A stretch of 64,000 bases of DNA from Pectobacterium zantedeschiae (lineage in GTDB: Bacteria; Pseudomonadota; Gammaproteobacteria; Enterobacterales; Enterobacteriaceae): assembly GCF_004137795.1 (NCBI RefSeq), contig NZ_NWTM01000001.1, positions 2,035,229 through 2,099,228 of the forward strand. Direction: 5' to 3'. A program made the position numbers and the translations under genes. Shown one piece after another: positions 50,727-61,816 of this stretch. Numbering within the stretch: the stretch's first letter is position 1; every line of letters begins with the position of its first letter. Below the pieces are notes generated by a model that saw only the letters and a program-made list of their open reading frames with translations, was not told where the DNA came from and did not search any database.

Positions 50727-51953
50727 CTACACGTCCAACAGCAGACGCGCTGGATCTTCCAGCATCTCTTTCACCGTGACCAGGAAGCCAACGGATTCAC
50801 GACCATCGACCAAACGGTGATCGTAAGACAGTGCCAGATACATCATTGGCAGAATAACCACCTGACCATTAACCGCCATTGGGCGATCTTTAATGGCGTG
50901 CATACCCAGAATCGCACTCTGCGGTGGGTTGATGATCGGGGTAGACATCAGAGAGCCAAAGACACCGCCGTTGGTAATCGTAAAGTTACCACCCAGCAAC
51001 TCTTCAACCGTCAGTTTGCCGTCACGACCTTTCACTGCCAGATCTTTGATACGCTTCTCGATGTCGGCCATGCCCAGCGCATCCACATCTCGCAGCACTG
51101 GCGTAACCAAGCCACGCGGGGTAGAAACCGCGATACTGACATCGAAGTAGTTGTGGTAAACCACGTCTTCGCCATCAATTGAGGCATTCACTTCAGGGTA
51201 GCGTTTCAGCGCTTCAACGACGGCTTTGATGTAGAAAGACATGAAGCCCAAACGTACACCATGACGCTTCTCAAACGCTTCACCGTATTGCTTGCGCAGA
51301 TCCATGATTGGCTGCATGTTGATTTCGTTAAACGTCGTCAACATTGCCGTGCTGTTTTTCGCTTCCAGAAGACGTTCTGCAACGCGTTTACGCAGACGCG
51401 TCATCGGTACGCGTTTTTCGCTGCGCGCGCCCAGAGCAGGTGCAGGAGAACCTGCCGGAGCCTCAGGCTTAGCGGCTTTACCAGAATCTTTCTTCTGGGC
51501 AGCCAAATGCTTATCCACATCTTCACGAGTAATTCGACCACCGACGCCGCTGCCTTTGATAGTAGACGCATCGAGATCGTGCTCTGCAATCAGGCGGCGG
51601 ATTGCCGGGCTAAGTGCGTCACTGTTCTCTTCTTCCAGACCAGCGGTATGACGCTGTGCCGGTGTGGATTCTTTACTCTGAGATTTCTCGCCGGTTTCTT
51701 TACCAGAGCTATCGCCACGGCGAATACGGCCCAGAAGTTGGCGAGACGTGACGGTTGCGCCTTCGTCTTCCAGCACAGCATCCAGAATACCCGCTTCAGA
51801 AGCAGGAACTTCCAGCACCACTTTGTCAGTTTCAATCTCAACCAATACTTCATCACGCTGGACGCTATCGCCTGGTTTTTTATGCCAGGTAGCAACAGTG
51901 GCGTCAGCTACAGATTCAGGCAGGTCGGGTACAAGAATATCTACGCTACTCAT
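50727..51953 (-). CDS. sucB: 2-Oxoglutarate dehydrogenase E2, dihydrolipoyl succinyltransferase
   Basis: Core of the 2-oxoglutarate dehydrogenase complex. 408 residues (405 in E. coli). One lipoyl domain carries K44 in [13 protein letters not shown] Ser/Glu/Lys-rich linker leads to the E1/E3-binding domain (about 108-145, [14 protein letters not shown]), then the catalytic domain with the active-site [11 protein letters not shown] near the C-terminus. Starts 15 bases after sucA. Confidence 0.97.
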   Translation of the reverse strand: MSSVDILVPDLPESVADATVATWHKKPGDSVQRDEVLVEIETDKVVLEVPASEAGILDAVLEDEGATVTSRQLLGRIRRGDSSGKETGEKSQSKESTPAQRHTAGLEEENSDALSPAIRRLIAEHDLDASTIKGSGVGGRITREDVDKHLAAQKKDSGKAAKPEAPAGSPAPALGARSEKRVPMTRLRKRVAERLLEAKNSTAMLTTFNEINMQPIMDLRKQYGEAFEKRHGVRLGFMSFYIKAVVEALKRYPEVNASIDGEDVVYHNYFDVSIAVSTPRGLVTPVLRDVDALGMADIEKRIKDLAVKGRDGKLTVEELLGGNFTITNGGVFGSLMSTPIINPPQSAILGMHAIKDRPMAVNGQVVILPMMYLALSYDHRLVDGRESVGFLVTVKEMLEDPARLLLDV

Positions 51954-51968
51954 TATCTATCCTTTTAT

Positions 51969-54776
51969 TTAATCAACGTTCAGCGCGTCATCAACCAGAT
52001 CTTTCTGTTGTTTCTGGTGTACGGACATATAGCCAACGGCGGGTGATGCAGACGCCGGGCGTCCTGCGTAACGTAAAGAAGCCCCAAACGGAATCACTTC
52101 ACGGAAATGGTGCTGACTGCAATACCAGGCTCCCTGATTCAGCGGCTCTTCCTGACACCACACGAAATCGTGAACATGGGCAAAAGGTTCCAGTGCCGCT
52201 TGAACGGACTGATGCGGGAACGGATAAAGCTGTTCGATACGGACGATCGCGACATCTTTTTGCTCGTTCTTGCGGCGCTGTTCCAGCAAATCATAGTAGA
52301 CCTTGCCGGAACAAAGCACGACACGCTTCACGGCTGCCGGATCTAATTCTTCTACCTCACCAATCGCTGGCTGGAAGGAACCATTTGCCAGTTCATCCAG
52401 TGAAGAGATTGCCAGCGGATGACGCAACAGGGATTTCGGTGACATCACCACCAGCGGACGGCGCATCCCGCGCAGCGCCTGACGGCGAAGCATGTGATAA
52501 ACCTGTGCTGGTGTTGACGGGATACATACCTGCATATTTTGCTCAGCGCACAGTTGCAGATAACGCTCCAGTCGGGCGGACGAGTGCTCAGGCCCCTGCC
52601 CTTCATAACCATGTGGCAGCAACATGACCAGACCACACATCCGGCCCCATTTCTGCTCGCCGGAGCTGATGAACTGGTCGATCACCACCTGTGCACCGTT
52701 GGCAAAGTCACCAAACTGCGCTTCCCAGATGGTCAGCGTACGCGGTTCTGCGGTGGCATAGCCGTATTCAAACGCGAGTATCGCTTCTTCGGATAATACA
52801 GAGTCCCATACATTGAACTCGCCCTGTCCGTTATGCACATGGTTCAGCGGCGTGTAGCTGGAACCGTTTTTCTGATTGTGCACAACAGCATGGCGATGGA
52901 AGAACGTACCGCGACCGCTGTCTTCACCAGACAGGCGAATCGGAATGCCTTCATCCACCAGCGTAGCGTAGGCCAGCGTTTCTGCGCCGCCCCAGTCGAA
53001 CGGTTTGTTACCTGCGGCCATTTCAGCACGGTCAGAATAAACCTTAGCCACGCGAGGGTGGATCTCAATACCTTCAGGTACTTCACTGATACGTTTGGCA
53101 AGCTCCTGCAAACGTTTCATTTCCGTTGCGTGCGGATAAGGCTCATCCCATTCGTGATTGAGATACGGCGTCCAGGTAAAGGACTGCATATCCATCTCAC
53201 GCCATTCATCGACTACGCACTCACCGGCATCCAACGCGTCACGGTACAGATTGACCATTTCGGTGGCATCTTCCAACGTGATCGTTTTTTCTTGTTCCAG
53301 ACGATCGGCATACACCTTGCGTGGCGTCGGATGCTTTTTGATCTTCTGATACATCATTGGTTGCGTTGCACTTGGCTCGTCGGCTTCGTTATGGCCGTGG
53401 CGACGGTAACAAATCAGATCGATAAATACATCGCGCTTAAAGGCGTTGCGGAAATCCAGCGCCAGACGCGTGACAAACGCCACGGCTTCTGGATCGTCTG
53501 CATTAACGTGGAAAATCGGTGCCTGCACCATTTTACCGATATCGGTACAGTATTCGGTGGAACGGATATCCAGCGGGTTAGAAGTGGTGAAGCCGATACG
53601 GTTATTGATCACAATACGCAGCGTACCGCCTACTTCGTAGCCGCGCACCGTCGACATATTCAACAGTTCCTGCACTACACCCTGGCCACTGACCGCTGCA
53701 TCACCGTGAATGGTGATTGGCAGAACACGCGGACCACTCTGGCTATTCAGGCGATCGAGACGCGCACGAACCGAGCCCGTCACAACCGGGCTGACGATCT
53801 CCAGATGCGAAGGGTTGAACGCCAGCGCCAAGTGCACCAGACCACCAGCCGTCTCGAATTCAGACGAGAAGCCCTGATGATATTTAACGTCACCCGTACC
53901 CAGATGTTCTTTATGTTTACCGGCGAACTCGTCGAACAGGTCTTGAGATTTTTTGCCCAACACGTTGATCAGTACGTTGAGACGACCACGGTGAGCCATC
54001 CCCAACACCACTTCACGAGTATCGTTTGCACCCGCATGGCGAATCAGCTCTTTCAGCATCGGAACCAGTGCATCACCGCCTTCCAGCGAGAAACGCTTGG
54101 CACCAGGATATTTAGCGCCCAGATAACGCTCCAGCCCTTCGGCTGCGGTTAACTCTTTCAGGAAACGGCGCTTCTCTTCTACCGTAAACGACGCCTGACC
54201 AGCTACCGATTCGATACGTTGCTGGATCCAACGTTTCTCTTCCGTGCTGGTCATATGCATGTATTCCGCACCGATAGAACCGCAATAAGTGCGTTTCAGC
54301 GCGTCATACAGATCTTCCAGCTTCATGGTGTCTTTGCCGATAGCAAAAGAACCCACGTTGAAGGATTCCTGCAGGTCATCCTGAGTCAGGTTATGGTAAT
54401 CCAGATCCAGTTCAGCAACGGGTTCCTGAGGGCGCAGGAAGATCGGGTCCAGGTTAGCTCGCTGATGTCCACGGAAGCGGAACGCATTGATCAGCTGTAA
54501 TACCTTGACCTGCTTAGCATCAATATCGGGATCGGTGACTGATGAGGTAAAGCGCGAAGAATCTTTCGCCAGACGGCGGAAATATTCACGCGTTTTGGAA
54601 TGGAGTTGATCCGGTTTGACTCCACTCGTAGGCAATTGCTGGAAGATCGAGCGCCAGCTATGTTCGATCGAGTCAGGATCGGTTAAAAAATCTTCATAGA
54701 GTTGCTCTATGTAGGACTGATTCGCACCCGCCAAATAGGAGGAATCCAGCCAGGCCTTCATCGCGCCGTTCTGCAT
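51969..54776 (-). CDS. sucA: 2-Oxoglutarate dehydrogenase E1
   Basis: Thiamine diphosphate-dependent decarboxylase of the TCA cycle. 935 residues (933 in E. coli). The N-terminal helix region binds E2. The motif GMAHRGRLNVL and the ThDP motif IHGDAAVSGQGVV...INNRIGFTTSNP are intact. The C-terminal transketolase-like domain contains GSSYTPLNHVHNGQGEF and PHGYEGQGPEHSSARLER. Confidence 0.97.
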   Translation of the reverse strand: MQNGAMKAWLDSSYLAGANQSYIEQLYEDFLTDPDSIEHSWRSIFQQLPTSGVKPDQLHSKTREYFRRLAKDSSRFTSSVTDPDIDAKQVKVLQLINAFRFRGHQRANLDPIFLRPQEPVAELDLDYHNLTQDDLQESFNVGSFAIGKDTMKLEDLYDALKRTYCGSIGAEYMHMTSTEEKRWIQQRIESVAGQASFTVEEKRRFLKELTAAEGLERYLGAKYPGAKRFSLEGGDALVPMLKELIRHAGANDTREVVLGMAHRGRLNVLINVLGKKSQDLFDEFAGKHKEHLGTGDVKYHQGFSSEFETAGGLVHLALAFNPSHLEIVSPVVTGSVRARLDRLNSQSGPRVLPITIHGDAAVSGQGVVQELLNMSTVRGYEVGGTLRIVINNRIGFTTSNPLDIRSTEYCTDIGKMVQAPIFHVNADDPEAVAFVTRLALDFRNAFKRDVFIDLICYRRHGHNEADEPSATQPMMYQKIKKHPTPRKVYADRLEQEKTITLEDATEMVNLYRDALDAGECVVDEWREMDMQSFTWTPYLNHEWDEPYPHATEMKRLQELAKRISEVPEGIEIHPRVAKVYSDRAEMAAGNKPFDWGGAETLAYATLVDEGIPIRLSGEDSGRGTFFHRHAVVHNQKNGSSYTPLNHVHNGQGEFNVWDSVLSEEAILAFEYGYATAEPRTLTIWEAQFGDFANGAQVVIDQFISSGEQKWGRMCGLVMLLPHGYEGQGPEHSSARLERYLQLCAEQNMQVCIPSTPAQVYHMLRRQALRGMRRPLVVMSPKSLLRHPLAISSLDELANGSFQPAIGEVEELDPAAVKRVVLCSGKVYYDLLEQRRKNEQKDVAIVRIEQLYPFPHQSVQAALEPFAHVHDFVWCQEEPLNQGAWYCSQHHFREVIPFGASLRYAGRPASASPAVGYMSVHQKQQKDLVDDALNVD

Positions 54777-55052
54777 TATGATCCCTTAAGCTAATAAGCT
54801 TCAGTTTTCGCCGTGGTTAACATGTAATTAGTGTCCGTATATCGTTTGCCATACAAACGGTTCACTTGTCGTACAATCGGTACGCGCTTAGGGTATCCGT
54901 CCCCCCTAAGGAACCTTTAAAAACTGGTTCTGGCGCGCAAGCCAGCTTTTAAAGGTTTCCTGCGCTCCCTCTGAAGAATAGCAACTTCAGAGGGAGATAC
55001 ATGTTTTACTACTTAATCTTTATGCAATAACGCGTTACGTATTAACTATCGG
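54777..55052. other. sdhB-sucA gap with two strong inverted repeats
   Basis: 276 bases. Read in the operon direction, the first element is a perfect 12-bp stem (CTCCCTCTGAAG/CTTCAGAGGGAG, 54965-54996) with an 8-base loop. The second is a longer imperfect stem (54909-54961) of about 19 bp with one indel and one mismatch. Neither is followed by a proper T tract. In E. coli this gap holds a weak internal suc promoter; here the elements may control processing or partial termination. Confidence 0.7.
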
Positions 55053-55769
55053 TTACGCGCTACGGTGCAGCAACATCGATTTAATATGGCCAATAGCCTT
55101 GGTCGGGTTCAGCCCTTTCGGACAAACGCTGACGCAGTTCATGATGCCGTGGCAGCGAAACACGCTGAACGCATCGTCCAGATCGTCCAGTCGTGGCTTG
55201 GTTTCCGTATCACGACTGTCGATCAAGAAGCGATACGCCGCCAGCAGCCCCGCAGGCCCAACAAACTTGTCCGGGTTCCACCAGAACGACGGGCAAGACG
55301 TTGAACAACAGGCGCACATAATGCATTCATACAATCCATCCAGCTTGGCACGTTGTTCAGGCGACTGCAGATGTTCACGCGCTGGCGGATTTTTCCCATT
55401 ATTCAACAAGTAAGGCTTTATTTTCTCATATTGAGCATAGAACTGCCCCATGTCCACTACCAAATCACGTACAACGGGTAATCCAGGTAAAGGACGGATA
55501 ACAATTTTGCTGTTTCCACGCCGTAACGCGGAAACTGGCGTAATACAGGCCAGTCCATTCTTGCCATTCATGTTAACGCCGTCGGAACCACAGACGCCTT
55601 CACGGCAGGAACGACGGAACGAGAGCGTCGGATCCTGCTCTTTCAGCAGCATCAGTGCATCCAGCAACATCATGTCGCGGCCTTCTTCCGCTTCCAGTTG
55701 GTAATCCTGCATCCGCGGAGCATCGTCAACATCCGGGTTGTAACGATAAATAGAAAATTCGAGTTTCAT
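55053..55769 (-). CDS. sdhB: Succinate dehydrogenase iron-sulfur subunit
   Basis: Carries the three Fe-S centres of complex II. 238 residues as in E. coli. The plant-type cluster cysteines (SCREGVCGSDG) and the two ferredoxin-type sets (CIMCACCSTSCP and CHGIMNCVSVCPKGLNP) are complete. It begins 16 bases after sdhA. Confidence 0.98.
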   Translation of the reverse strand: MKLEFSIYRYNPDVDDAPRMQDYQLEAEEGRDMMLLDALMLLKEQDPTLSFRRSCREGVCGSDGVNMNGKNGLACITPVSALRRGNSKIVIRPLPGLPVVRDLVVDMGQFYAQYEKIKPYLLNNGKNPPAREHLQSPEQRAKLDGLYECIMCACCSTSCPSFWWNPDKFVGPAGLLAAYRFLIDSRDTETKPRLDDLDDAFSVFRCHGIMNCVSVCPKGLNPTKAIGHIKSMLLHRSA

Positions 55770-55785
55770 CGTTTGATCTCCGCAA

Positions 55786-57552
55786 TTAATAAGTACGTAT
55801 TTTCGGCGGGAAGGCCGGACGCAATTTAGGCTGCATGTTCACCTCACGGCGCGTCATGCTGTCGGTTTGCGGCAGATATAACGAATGGCACAGCCAATTC
55901 TCATCGTCACGCTCTGGGTAATCGAAGCGGCTATGGGCACCACGGCTTTCAGTACGGAAGTTAGCCGAAACAGCCGTTGCATACGCGGTTTCCATCAGGT
56001 TATCCAGTTCCAGACACTCAATACGCTGGGTGTTGAACTCCGTTGATGTGTCATCCAGACGAGCGTCTTTCAGGCGCTCACGGATCACTTTTAGCTCTTC
56101 CAGCCCTTTCGCCATCGCATCGCCTTCGCGGAATACCGAGAAGTTGTTTTGCATACAGGATTGCAGCGCTTTACGGATTTCCACTGGATCTTCACCGGAA
56201 CGGGTATTGTTCCAGCGGTTGAGGCGGTCAAGAGAGGCTTCAATATCAGATTCGCTGGCATCGCGGCTTTCGCCCTGCTCTTCCAGAGACTCTTGCAGAT
56301 GGACACCCGCCGAGCGGCCGAATACCACCAGGTCAAGCAGCGAGTTCCCCCCTAGACGGTTGGCACCATGGACCGATACGCAGGCAATCTCACCCACGGC
56401 AAACAGCCCAGGAATCACCACATCTTCGCCTTTCTCATTCACCGTCAGCGCCTGACCACTCACTTTGGTCGGAATACCGCCCATCATATAGTGGCAGGTT
56501 GGGATAACGGGAATCGGCTCTTTAACCGGATCGACGTGAGCAAACGTACGAGACAGTTCCAAAATACCCGGCAGGCGGGATTCCAGAACATCTTTACCCA
56601 GATGGTCCAATTTCAGCTTGGCGTGTGGCCCCCACGGGCCTTCACAGCCGCGGCCTTCACGGATTTCGATCATAATAGAACGGGCAACAACGTCACGCCC
56701 CGCCAGATCTTTCGCGTTTGGCGCATAGCGTTCCATGAAACGTTCACCGTGCTTATTCAGCAAATAGCCGCCTTCACCACGACAGCCTTCGGTTACCAGC
56801 ACACCCGCACCAGCAATACCAGTCGGGTGGAACTGCCACATTTCCATATCCTGCAACGGAACACCGGCACGCAGTGCCATGCCCACGCCGTCGCCAGTAT
56901 TAATGTGCGCATTGGTGGTGGACTGGTAGATACGGCCCGCACCGCCGGTTGCCAGCACGGTTGCTTTCGCTTTGAAATAAACCACTTCGCCCGTTTCGAT
57001 ACAAATTGCCGTACAGCCGACAACCGCACCATCCTGATTCTTCACCAGATCGAGTGCGTACCATTCGGAAAAAATCGTGGTGTGATTTTTCAGGTTCTGC
57101 TGATACAGCGTATGCAGCAGCGCATGGCCAGTACGGTCAGCAGCGGCTGCGGTACGTGCGGCCTGCTCGCCGCCAAAATTCTTGGATTGACCACCGAATG
57201 GACGCTGATAAATGCTGCCATCGTCCAAACGAGAGAACGGTAATCCCATGTGTTCCAGTTCCAGAATCGCTTCTGGGCCGGTTTTACACATATATTCAAT
57301 TGCGTCCTGATCGCCAATGTAATCCGACCCTTTTACGGTGTCGTACATGTGCCACTCCCAGTTATCCTCATGGGTGTTACCTAGCGCAACGGTAATACCG
57401 CCCTGCGCGGACACAGTATGGGAACGGGTTGGGAACACTTTAGATAACAGGGCACAGGACAGGCCCATTTGGGAAATTTGCAGTGCGGCGCGCATACCTG
57501 CACCACCCGCACCTACAACCACTGCATCAAACTCTCTGACTGGCAAATTCAT
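55786..57552 (-). CDS. sdhA: Succinate dehydrogenase flavoprotein subunit
   Basis: Oxidises succinate to fumarate with covalent FAD. The ATG at 57552 gives 588 residues, the E. coli length, and overlaps the sdhD stop (TGATG); a four-codon longer frame is ignored. The Rossmann motif [11 protein letters not shown] is at residues 14-24, and the FAD-linked H45 lies in SHTVSAQGG. The catalytic arginine segment TEGCRGEGG is present. Confidence 0.97.
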   Translation of the reverse strand: MNLPVREFDAVVVGAGGAGMRAALQISQMGLSCALLSKVFPTRSHTVSAQGGITVALGNTHEDNWEWHMYDTVKGSDYIGDQDAIEYMCKTGPEAILELEHMGLPFSRLDDGSIYQRPFGGQSKNFGGEQAARTAAAADRTGHALLHTLYQQNLKNHTTIFSEWYALDLVKNQDGAVVGCTAICIETGEVVYFKAKATVLATGGAGRIYQSTTNAHINTGDGVGMALRAGVPLQDMEMWQFHPTGIAGAGVLVTEGCRGEGGYLLNKHGERFMERYAPNAKDLAGRDVVARSIMIEIREGRGCEGPWGPHAKLKLDHLGKDVLESRLPGILELSRTFAHVDPVKEPIPVIPTCHYMMGGIPTKVSGQALTVNEKGEDVVIPGLFAVGEIACVSVHGANRLGGNSLLDLVVFGRSAGVHLQESLEEQGESRDASESDIEASLDRLNRWNNTRSGEDPVEIRKALQSCMQNNFSVFREGDAMAKGLEELKVIRERLKDARLDDTSTEFNTQRIECLELDNLMETAYATAVSANFRTESRGAHSRFDYPERDDENWLCHSLYLPQTDSMTRREVNMQPKLRPAFPPKIRTY

Positions 57553-57899
57553 CACGCACCCCACACCACAATAGTTCCATAAATGACGTACACCAACAGC
57601 GCTACCACAATTGCCAACTGTAAAGTCAGGCGTAAGGCCAGCGGTTTAATGTAGTCGGTCAGCACTTGCCACATCCCTATCCAGGCATGAACCAGAATGG
57701 AAAATAACGTTAGCAGTGTGAATACTTTGGTGAGGGCCATCGCGAAGAAACCACGCCAGATTTCATAAGTGATGTCGCCAGTAGTGGCAATAAAGCCAAT
57801 AATATAAACCACATATAGAACAATGACGATGGCGGAAGCGCGAATCAGTAACCAATCGTGTACGCCATTGCGTCCTAACGCAGAAGCATTGCTTACCAT
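57552..57899 (-). CDS. sdhD: Succinate dehydrogenase membrane subunit SdhD
   Basis: Membrane anchor, 115 residues, three helices. Together with SdhC it binds haem b and ubiquinone. The haem-side histidine lies in [15 protein letters not shown], and the quinone-site tyrosine is in the last part of that segment. The start overlaps the sdhC stop by seven bases. Confidence 0.96.
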   Translation of the reverse strand: MVSNASALGRNGVHDWLLIRASAIVIVLYVVYIIGFIATTGDITYEIWRGFFAMALTKVFTLLTLFSILVHAWIGMWQVLTDYIKPLALRLTLQLAIVVALLVYVIYGTIVVWGA

Positions 57900-58282
57900 A
57901 CGAGGACTCCAGCCAGAATTGAAAGCACGACAGTAATAATAAAGGAGATATTTGCAGAACGCTTACCTGCGGCAAGCTCTTCTTCTATATAGCCAAAATC
58001 CATCAATAGGTGACGTATACCACCAACAATGTGATAAGCCAACGCGACGAGGATGCCCCAAACGATAAATTTGACGATGAAGCTATCCATAATTTCCGCA
58101 GCGCGCAGGAACCCTTCCTCAGAAGAAAGAGAAGTGCCTAACAGCCACAGTAAAATACCGACAGCGACAAAGGTGATAACGCCGGAGACGCGGTGAAGAA
58201 TAGATGCTATCGCAGTAACGGGAAACTGGATCGTCTGCAATTCCAGATTGACAGGTCTTTGTTTTTTCACGGATTTGCCCAC
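57893..58282 (-). CDS. sdhC: Succinate dehydrogenase cytochrome b556 subunit SdhC
   Basis: Membrane anchor of complex II, 129 residues as in E. coli, with three helices. It starts with GTG at 58282; a second GTG four codons later is possible. The quinone-site serine is in [10 protein letters not shown] and the haem-ligand histidine in [12 protein letters not shown]. First gene of the sdhCDAB-sucABCD operon. Confidence 0.95.
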   Translation of the reverse strand: MGKSVKKQRPVNLELQTIQFPVTAIASILHRVSGVITFVAVGILLWLLGTSLSSEEGFLRAAEIMDSFIVKFIVWGILVALAYHIVGGIRHLLMDFGYIEEELAAGKRSANISFIITVVLSILAGVLVW

Positions 58283-58932
58283 ACAGCTTTTATTATTGTT
58301 TCTTCCTCCGGGCCTGATGTGAGGTCAGACAGCATGAAAGTTACAGCCCTGAGAGTGGGTTTGCGATACGCGCTCAAACATCGACATTCCGGTGTCTAAA
58401 CAGCGCATGATCCTTCCATACTGGGTGCTCCTACTGCAGGGTGATTCCGGAGACCTGGCGGGAGTATAGGTCCTTCACATTCCTATTACAATTCCCATAC
58501 AAACTGTTTGGTGACATTTGCCCCGAACAGTGATTTAGATCACGAAGTTCACAATTTATATAAAATTAATTATCTGATTTGACAAAACTTCAACATTTCA
58601 ATTACAACTAGGGGATTGAATTCCTTATGATGTGTTAAAGCACAACGGTGACACTTCCACACTGACGTAACTTATGTAACAGTGAAGAGAGTCCACGTAA
58701 AAGTCATAGGTAATGACTACAATCTATTCAGAGCATGGTTAATTGCCTGAAGATCGCTAATTACCTGGAGAACGAATTTTTCATCCTGAATGCGGCTATC
58801 CGCCTTACTCTGTATCCTATTTGACGGCTGTGTCACAACAGAGTTTCACTGGTCATTATTTGTCCGGTGCACAGGCATGACGGTATTTCTTCAGTGAAAA
58901 TTTTTAAAATTAAAGCGCTAAGGAGACTGTAA
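58283..58932. promoter_or_regulatory. Divergent sdhC-gltA control region
   Basis: 650 bases with no gene, holding both promoters and the long gltA leader. A good CRP-type site AGTGA-TTTAGA-TCACG is at 58529-58544 (eight of ten core bases). A possible gltA -35/-10 pair, TTGACA (58579) and TTACAA (58602) with a 17-base spacer, lies about 330 bases before gltA, in the range of E. coli gltA start sites. The gltA ribosome site AAGGAG is at 58919-58924. Confidence 0.55.
58529..58544. promoter_or_regulatory. CRP-type site in the sdhC-gltA region
   Basis: AGTGATTTAGATCACG: the two half-sites (AGTGA, TCACG) have the canonical six-base spacer. In E. coli the sdh operon is activated by CRP. Which of the two promoters it serves here cannot be read from sequence alone. 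Confidence 0.62.
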
Positions 58933-60219
58933 ATGGCTGATAAAAAAGCAACACTTACCCTAGAAGGTAAAGAACCAATTGAGCTAAATGTCCTATCCGG
59001 CACATTAGGGCATGATGAGATTGATATTCGTCCTCTCGGTTCCAAAGGTTACTTCACATTTGACCCAGGCTTTACCTCTACCGCATCTTGCGAATCCAAG
59101 ATTACCTATATCGACGGTGACGAAGGCATTCTGCTGCACCGTGGCTTCCCAATTGCCCAACTGGCTGAAAAATCTAATTATCTTGAAGTTTGTTACATCC
59201 TGCTGTTCGGCGAAACCCCGACCGTAGAACAGTATGAAACCTTCAAGACGACCGTGACTCGTCATACGATGATCCATGAGCAGATTACCCGTCTGTTCCA
59301 CGGTTTCCGTCGTGACTCACATCCAATGGCGGTCTTGTGCGGCGTTACTGGCGCACTGGCAGCGTTCTATCACGATTCGCTGGATATCAATATTGAGCGC
59401 CACCGCGAAATCGCGGCCTATCGCCTGCTGTCTAAAATGCCGACCGTCGCGGCGATGTGCTACAAATATTCACTGGGCCAGCCGTTTGTTTATCCGAAAA
59501 ACAACCTGTCCTACGCGGGTAATTTCCTGCACATGATGTTCTCCACCCCTTGTGAAGAATATGTTGTGAATCCGGTGCTGGAACGAGCAATGGACCGCAT
59601 TCTGATCCTGCATGCCGATCACGAACAAAACGCCTCGACGTCTACCGTGCGTACCGCGGGTTCATCTGGTGCAAACCCGTTTGCCTGTATCGCCGCGGGG
59701 ATCGCCTCGCTGTGGGGGCCAGCGCACGGCGGCGCGAACGAAGCCTGTCTGCGTATGCTGGAAGAAATCAGCAGTGTGGAACACATCCCGGCGTTTATTG
59801 AACGTGCAAAAGACAAGAACGATTCCTTCCGTCTGATGGGCTTCGGCCACCGCGTGTACAAAAACCACGATCCACGCGCCACAGTCATGCGTGAAACCTG
59901 CCATGAAGTGCTCAAAGAGCTGGGCAGAAAAGATGACTTACTGGAAGTGGCGATGGAGCTGGAACATATCGCGCTTAACGACCCGTACTTCATTGAGAAG
60001 AAACTGTACCCGAACGTGGACTTCTACTCTGGTATCATCCTGAAAGCAATGGGGATTCCGTCTTCCATGTTTACCGTTATCTTCGCGATGGCGCGTACCG
60101 TAGGCTGGATTGCACACTGGAACGAAATGCACGACGACGGCATCAAAATTGCACGTCCACGCCAGCTGTATACCGGCTACGACAAACGTGACTTCTCGTC
60201 TAATCTGAAACACGATTAA
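58933..60219 (+). CDS. gltA: Citrate synthase, type II
   Basis: Condenses oxaloacetate and acetyl-CoA into citrate. 428 residues (427 in E. coli), hexameric NADH-sensitive class. The N-terminal regulatory domain is present. Active-site blocks [15 protein letters not shown] and [15 protein letters not shown] are intact. An AAGGAG ribosome site precedes the start. Divergent from sdhC, as in E. coli. Confidence 0.98.
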   Translation: MADKKATLTLEGKEPIELNVLSGTLGHDEIDIRPLGSKGYFTFDPGFTSTASCESKITYIDGDEGILLHRGFPIAQLAEKSNYLEVCYILLFGETPTVEQYETFKTTVTRHTMIHEQITRLFHGFRRDSHPMAVLCGVTGALAAFYHDSLDINIERHREIAAYRLLSKMPTVAAMCYKYSLGQPFVYPKNNLSYAGNFLHMMFSTPCEEYVVNPVLERAMDRILILHADHEQNASTSTVRTAGSSGANPFACIAAGIASLWGPAHGGANEACLRMLEEISSVEHIPAFIERAKDKNDSFRLMGFGHRVYKNHDPRATVMRETCHEVLKELGRKDDLLEVAMELEHIALNDPYFIEKKLYPNVDFYSGIILKAMGIPSSMFTVIFAMARTVGWIAHWNEMHDDGIKIARPRQLYTGYDKRDFSSNLKHD

Positions 60220-60238
60220 TCTATTCAGCACCAACACA

Positions 60239-60265
60239 AAAGGCCGGATATCACTATCCGGCCTT
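60239..60265. terminator. Terminator between gltA and nei
   Basis: Perfect 12-bp stem AAAGGCCGGATA/TATCCGGCCTTT with a TCAC loop. It serves gltA and, being symmetric, probably also the convergent nei gene. Confidence 0.88.
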
Positions 60266-60295
60266 TGTTGTTTCAGAACGGTATTTACATACTCT

Positions 60296-61087
60296 CTAGT
60301 TCTGGCAGTGCGGACACCAATAGAACGGGCGTGATGACAGCATCGTTCTTTCAATGGTTTCGCCGCAGCGCTCACAGCTTTCCCCTTCACGATGGAAAAC
60401 CTTGAACGAAAAAATCGCCCCATGATGTCGATTTTCATCCACGGTACCACGCGTGTTGTAAGACAACCGAGGAATCTCCAGCAGCGCCCGACTTAACGTC
60501 TGCAACTGCTCTTCATTCAGTTGAGACGCCGTATGCTGCGGTGCCAGCTGTGCCTGCCACAGAATCTCAACGCGCAGATAATTCCCTAACCCCGCGAGAA
60601 AAGCCTGATCCAGCAGCAACCCGCTGAACTGGCGACGACGGAAACGCGGTAATAACAAACGCTCACACACCTGTTCTGGCGTCAGAGAAAGATCCAATAC
60701 ATCCGGCCCAATACGTTGCAGGAAAGGATGCATCGTGAGTGTCTCCGGTGTCAGCATTTCAATATCTGACGCGCTGTAGAGCAGAATGGCGCGATCCTGC
60801 GTCTCCAGCCGGATGCGTAAATCCCGCTTCGTTTCCGGCGACTCACCAGCATTCACGACTCGCCACACACCATAGAGTTGATTGTGGCTATACAGCACCC
60901 GATCGTTGCTAAAATAGGTCAGCAGTGCCTTCCCGCGCGTTTCGATCTGCCTGATCTGCTGCCCAACCAATTCTGTTTCGTACGGCTTAAGTGCGGGAAA
61001 CGCAAACCAGACGCGCGTCAGCGTTTTTCCCACCACTGCCTCAACCAGCTTATCGGCCGCTCGGCGAATTTCCGGCCCTTCCGGCAT
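60296..61087 (-). CDS. nei: Endonuclease VIII
   Basis: DNA glycosylase/AP lyase that removes oxidised pyrimidines. 263 residues, the E. coli Nei length. The mature N-terminal proline nucleophile and E3 are in [14 protein letters not shown]. The zinc ribbon cysteines are C238, C241, C258 and C261 at the C-terminus. It lies beside pcp and the pxp genes, as in E. coli, where nei ends this cluster. Confidence 0.96.
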   Translation of the reverse strand: MPEGPEIRRAADKLVEAVVGKTLTRVWFAFPALKPYETELVGQQIRQIETRGKALLTYFSNDRVLYSHNQLYGVWRVVNAGESPETKRDLRIRLETQDRAILLYSASDIEMLTPETLTMHPFLQRIGPDVLDLSLTPEQVCERLLLPRFRRRQFSGLLLDQAFLAGLGNYLRVEILWQAQLAPQHTASQLNEEQLQTLSRALLEIPRLSYNTRGTVDENRHHGAIFSFKVFHREGESCERCGETIERTMLSSRPFYWCPHCQN

Positions 61088-61139
61088 ACTCGACTACTCC
61101 CTGAAAATCAGACGCACTGCGACTGAGCGATTCGCTAAA

Positions 61140-61787
61140 CTAATGTAATGCCCCACCAGTGACCGCCACATCAATTTGCTGCACCAGTGATTGCTTAATC
61201 ATCACTTCCAGCGCCGCCGTGACTAACGGCGTTGGCATGCTCGGTTCGCTGGGGTGTCGTGCTGCCTGTTCAGGTGAATAGGGAATATGAACAAATCCAC
61301 CGCGAACCACATCACCTTGTTGGTGTAACTGGTGCAAAAGCCCGTACATCACGTGATTGCAGACAAACGTCCCTGCGGTTTGTGACACCGATGCAGGAAT
61401 CCCTGCTGCGCGTAATGCCTGCACCAGCGCTTTTACTGGTAGCGTCGAGAAATACGCCGCAGGCCCCTTTTCTACCACAGGCGTATCTATCGGCTGGTTG
61501 CCTCGGTTATCCGCAATTCGGGCGTCATTAATATTAATTGCCACGCGTTCGACAGAAATATCAGCTCGTCCGCCCGCCTGCCCCACCGCGATCACGACTT
61601 CCGGCTGCCATTCAACTATCGCACGGTAAAGCTGTTCCAGTGACAGATCAAAGACGCAAGATAAACGGCAAGCTACCACTCGTGCACCGCCAACTTCTTG
61701 CTGATGGAGTACTCTCACCGCTTCCCATGAGGGATTAATCGGTTCGCCCTCAAAAGGTTCAAACGCCGTGATCAAAACGGTTTTCAT
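61140..61787 (-). CDS. pcp: Pyrrolidone-carboxylate peptidase
   Basis: Cysteine peptidase that removes N-terminal 5-oxoproline (pyroglutamate) from peptides. 215 residues. The catalytic triad is E80 (ISVERVAIN), C143 ([11 protein letters not shown]) and H167 ([12 protein letters not shown]). It sits between nei and pxpA, and the released 5-oxoproline is the substrate of the PxpABC enzyme encoded next to it, a sensible pairing not found at this place in E. coli. Confidence 0.96.
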   Translation of the reverse strand: MKTVLITAFEPFEGEPINPSWEAVRVLHQQEVGGARVVACRLSCVFDLSLEQLYRAIVEWQPEVVIAVGQAGGRADISVERVAININDARIADNRGNQPIDTPVVEKGPAAYFSTLPVKALVQALRAAGIPASVSQTAGTFVCNHVMYGLLHQLHQQGDVVRGGFVHIPYSPEQAARHPSEPSMPTPLVTAALEVMIKQSLVQQIDVAVTGGALH

Positions 61788-61816
61788 CTATTATCCCCGT
61801 CATACAAAAATAATGA

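Noticed and set aside
52833-54152. 439-codon open frame on the plus strand
   Set aside because: It lies wholly inside sucA on the other strand. Its composition is that of a codon shadow, with no recognisable domain; the sucA reading is certain.
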